Assembly (NCBI GenBank): GCA_934613165.1
Contig: CAKTSW010000092.1
Coordinates: forward strand, 1-6,132
Length of the DNA: 6,132 nucleotides
Direction of reading: 5' to 3'
DNA from: an uncultured Ellagibacter sp.
GTDB taxonomy: Bacteria; Actinomycetota; Coriobacteriia; Coriobacteriales; Eggerthellaceae
Part shown: positions 5,782 through 6,132 of the stretch, one piece after another
Numbering within the stretch: position 1 is the stretch's first letter
How the letters are laid out: every line of letters starts with the position of its first letter
The notes under the pieces: generated by a model
What the model saw: only the letters and a program-made list of their open reading frames with translations
The model's database searches: none
Told to the model about the DNA's origin: nothing
Position numbers and translations under genes: made by a program

Positions 5782-6132
5782 CGGTTCTACAAGTACTCTG
5801 GTTCTTCCTGATATTCGTGCTGATAGCAGGGTATTTCGTGTTGGACGGCTTCGATCTGGGCGCGGGCGTTCTGTACCCGGCGCTCGCGAAGACCGAGAAG
5901 GAACGCGCGCTCGTGCGCCACAGCATCGGGCCTGTGTGGGACGGTAACGAGGTGTGGCTGCTCACGGCGGGCGGTGCCCTGTTCGCAGCGTTCCCGCCGG
6001 CGTACGCCACGACGTTTTCGGGCTTCTACCTTGCGGTGATGCTCGTTTTGTTCGGTCTCATCGTGCGCGCGGTGTCGTTCGAGTTCCGCGCCCATGACCC
6101 GAAATGGGCGCGCGTGTGGGATATCTGCTTCG
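5778..6132 (+). CDS. cydB: Cytochrome bd quinol oxidase subunit II (5' part, runs off window)
   Basis: The partner subunit of CydA in the membrane oxidase. About 118 codons are visible of an expected 330-380. The ATG at 5778 overlaps the cydA stop as ATGA, with GGTGAGGG (5766-5773) as ribosome binding site inside the end of cydA, so translation is probably coupled. Family hallmarks: first membrane span at residues 6-22 leading into [12 protein letters not shown] (19-30), then [23 protein letters not shown] (51-73), and a further span at 80-98 followed by the basic FEFR segment (101-104). The frame is open to the end of the window with no frameshift. The remaining spans, and any cydC/cydD assembly genes, would lie beyond the window. 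Confidence 0.95.
   Translation, partial: MTVLQVLWFFLIFVLIAGYFVLDGFDLGAGVLYPALAKTEKERALVRHSIGPVWDGNEVWLLTAGGALFAAFPPAYATTFSGFYLAVMLVLFGLIVRAVSFEFRAHDPKWARVWDICF

Overview
This is a GC-rich, densely coded stretch of chromosome with strong G/C bias at third codon positions. Gene content and protein style suggest a high-GC Gram-positive bacterium. The best guess is an actinobacterium of the Coriobacteriia/Eggerthellaceae type, but this is inference and not proven by any single feature. All genes lie on the + strand.

Layout. (1) Positions 1-191 hold the 3' end of a molybdopterin-biosynthesis gene of the MogA/MoaB family, closed by a hairpin terminator at 232-270. (2) Positions 324-1634 encode an alanine racemase (alr) with an unusual N-terminal extension and several changed active-site positions. 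(3) Positions 1635-2034 are a 400-base non-coding stretch. It holds two copies, in opposite orientation, of a structured repeat of about 111-115 bases, plus an overlapping inverted repeat that would compete with the second copy's fold. (4) Positions 2035-2772 encode a family 4 (iron-sulfur) uracil-DNA glycosylase, followed after 15 bases by folC (2788-4131), the bifunctional folylpolyglutamate/dihydrofolate synthase. (5) A strong terminator at 4199-4230 separates this block from an AT-rich promoter region with two palindromes. (6) cydA (4339-5781) and the start of cydB (from 5778, running off the window) encode the two large subunits of cytochrome bd quinol oxidase and overlap by four bases.

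How they work together. The window is mainly housekeeping: Moco synthesis, D-alanine for peptidoglycan, uracil repair, folate polyglutamylation and a high-affinity terminal oxidase. udg and folC look co-transcribed, and cydA-cydB are translationally coupled. The cyd promoter looks like the most regulated point in the window.

The part that ordinary annotation does not explain is the repeat pair at 1653-1763 and 1867-1981. Two conserved blocks (24 and 23 bases, identical in both copies) are combined with an outer 14-bp stem and a central 10-bp stem. Both stems differ in sequence between the copies yet stay fully paired. That is the signature of a structured, probably dispersed, element. The racemase is the second point of interest: alanine replaces the usual carbamylated lysine, and methionine replaces the usual specificity-setting tyrosine.
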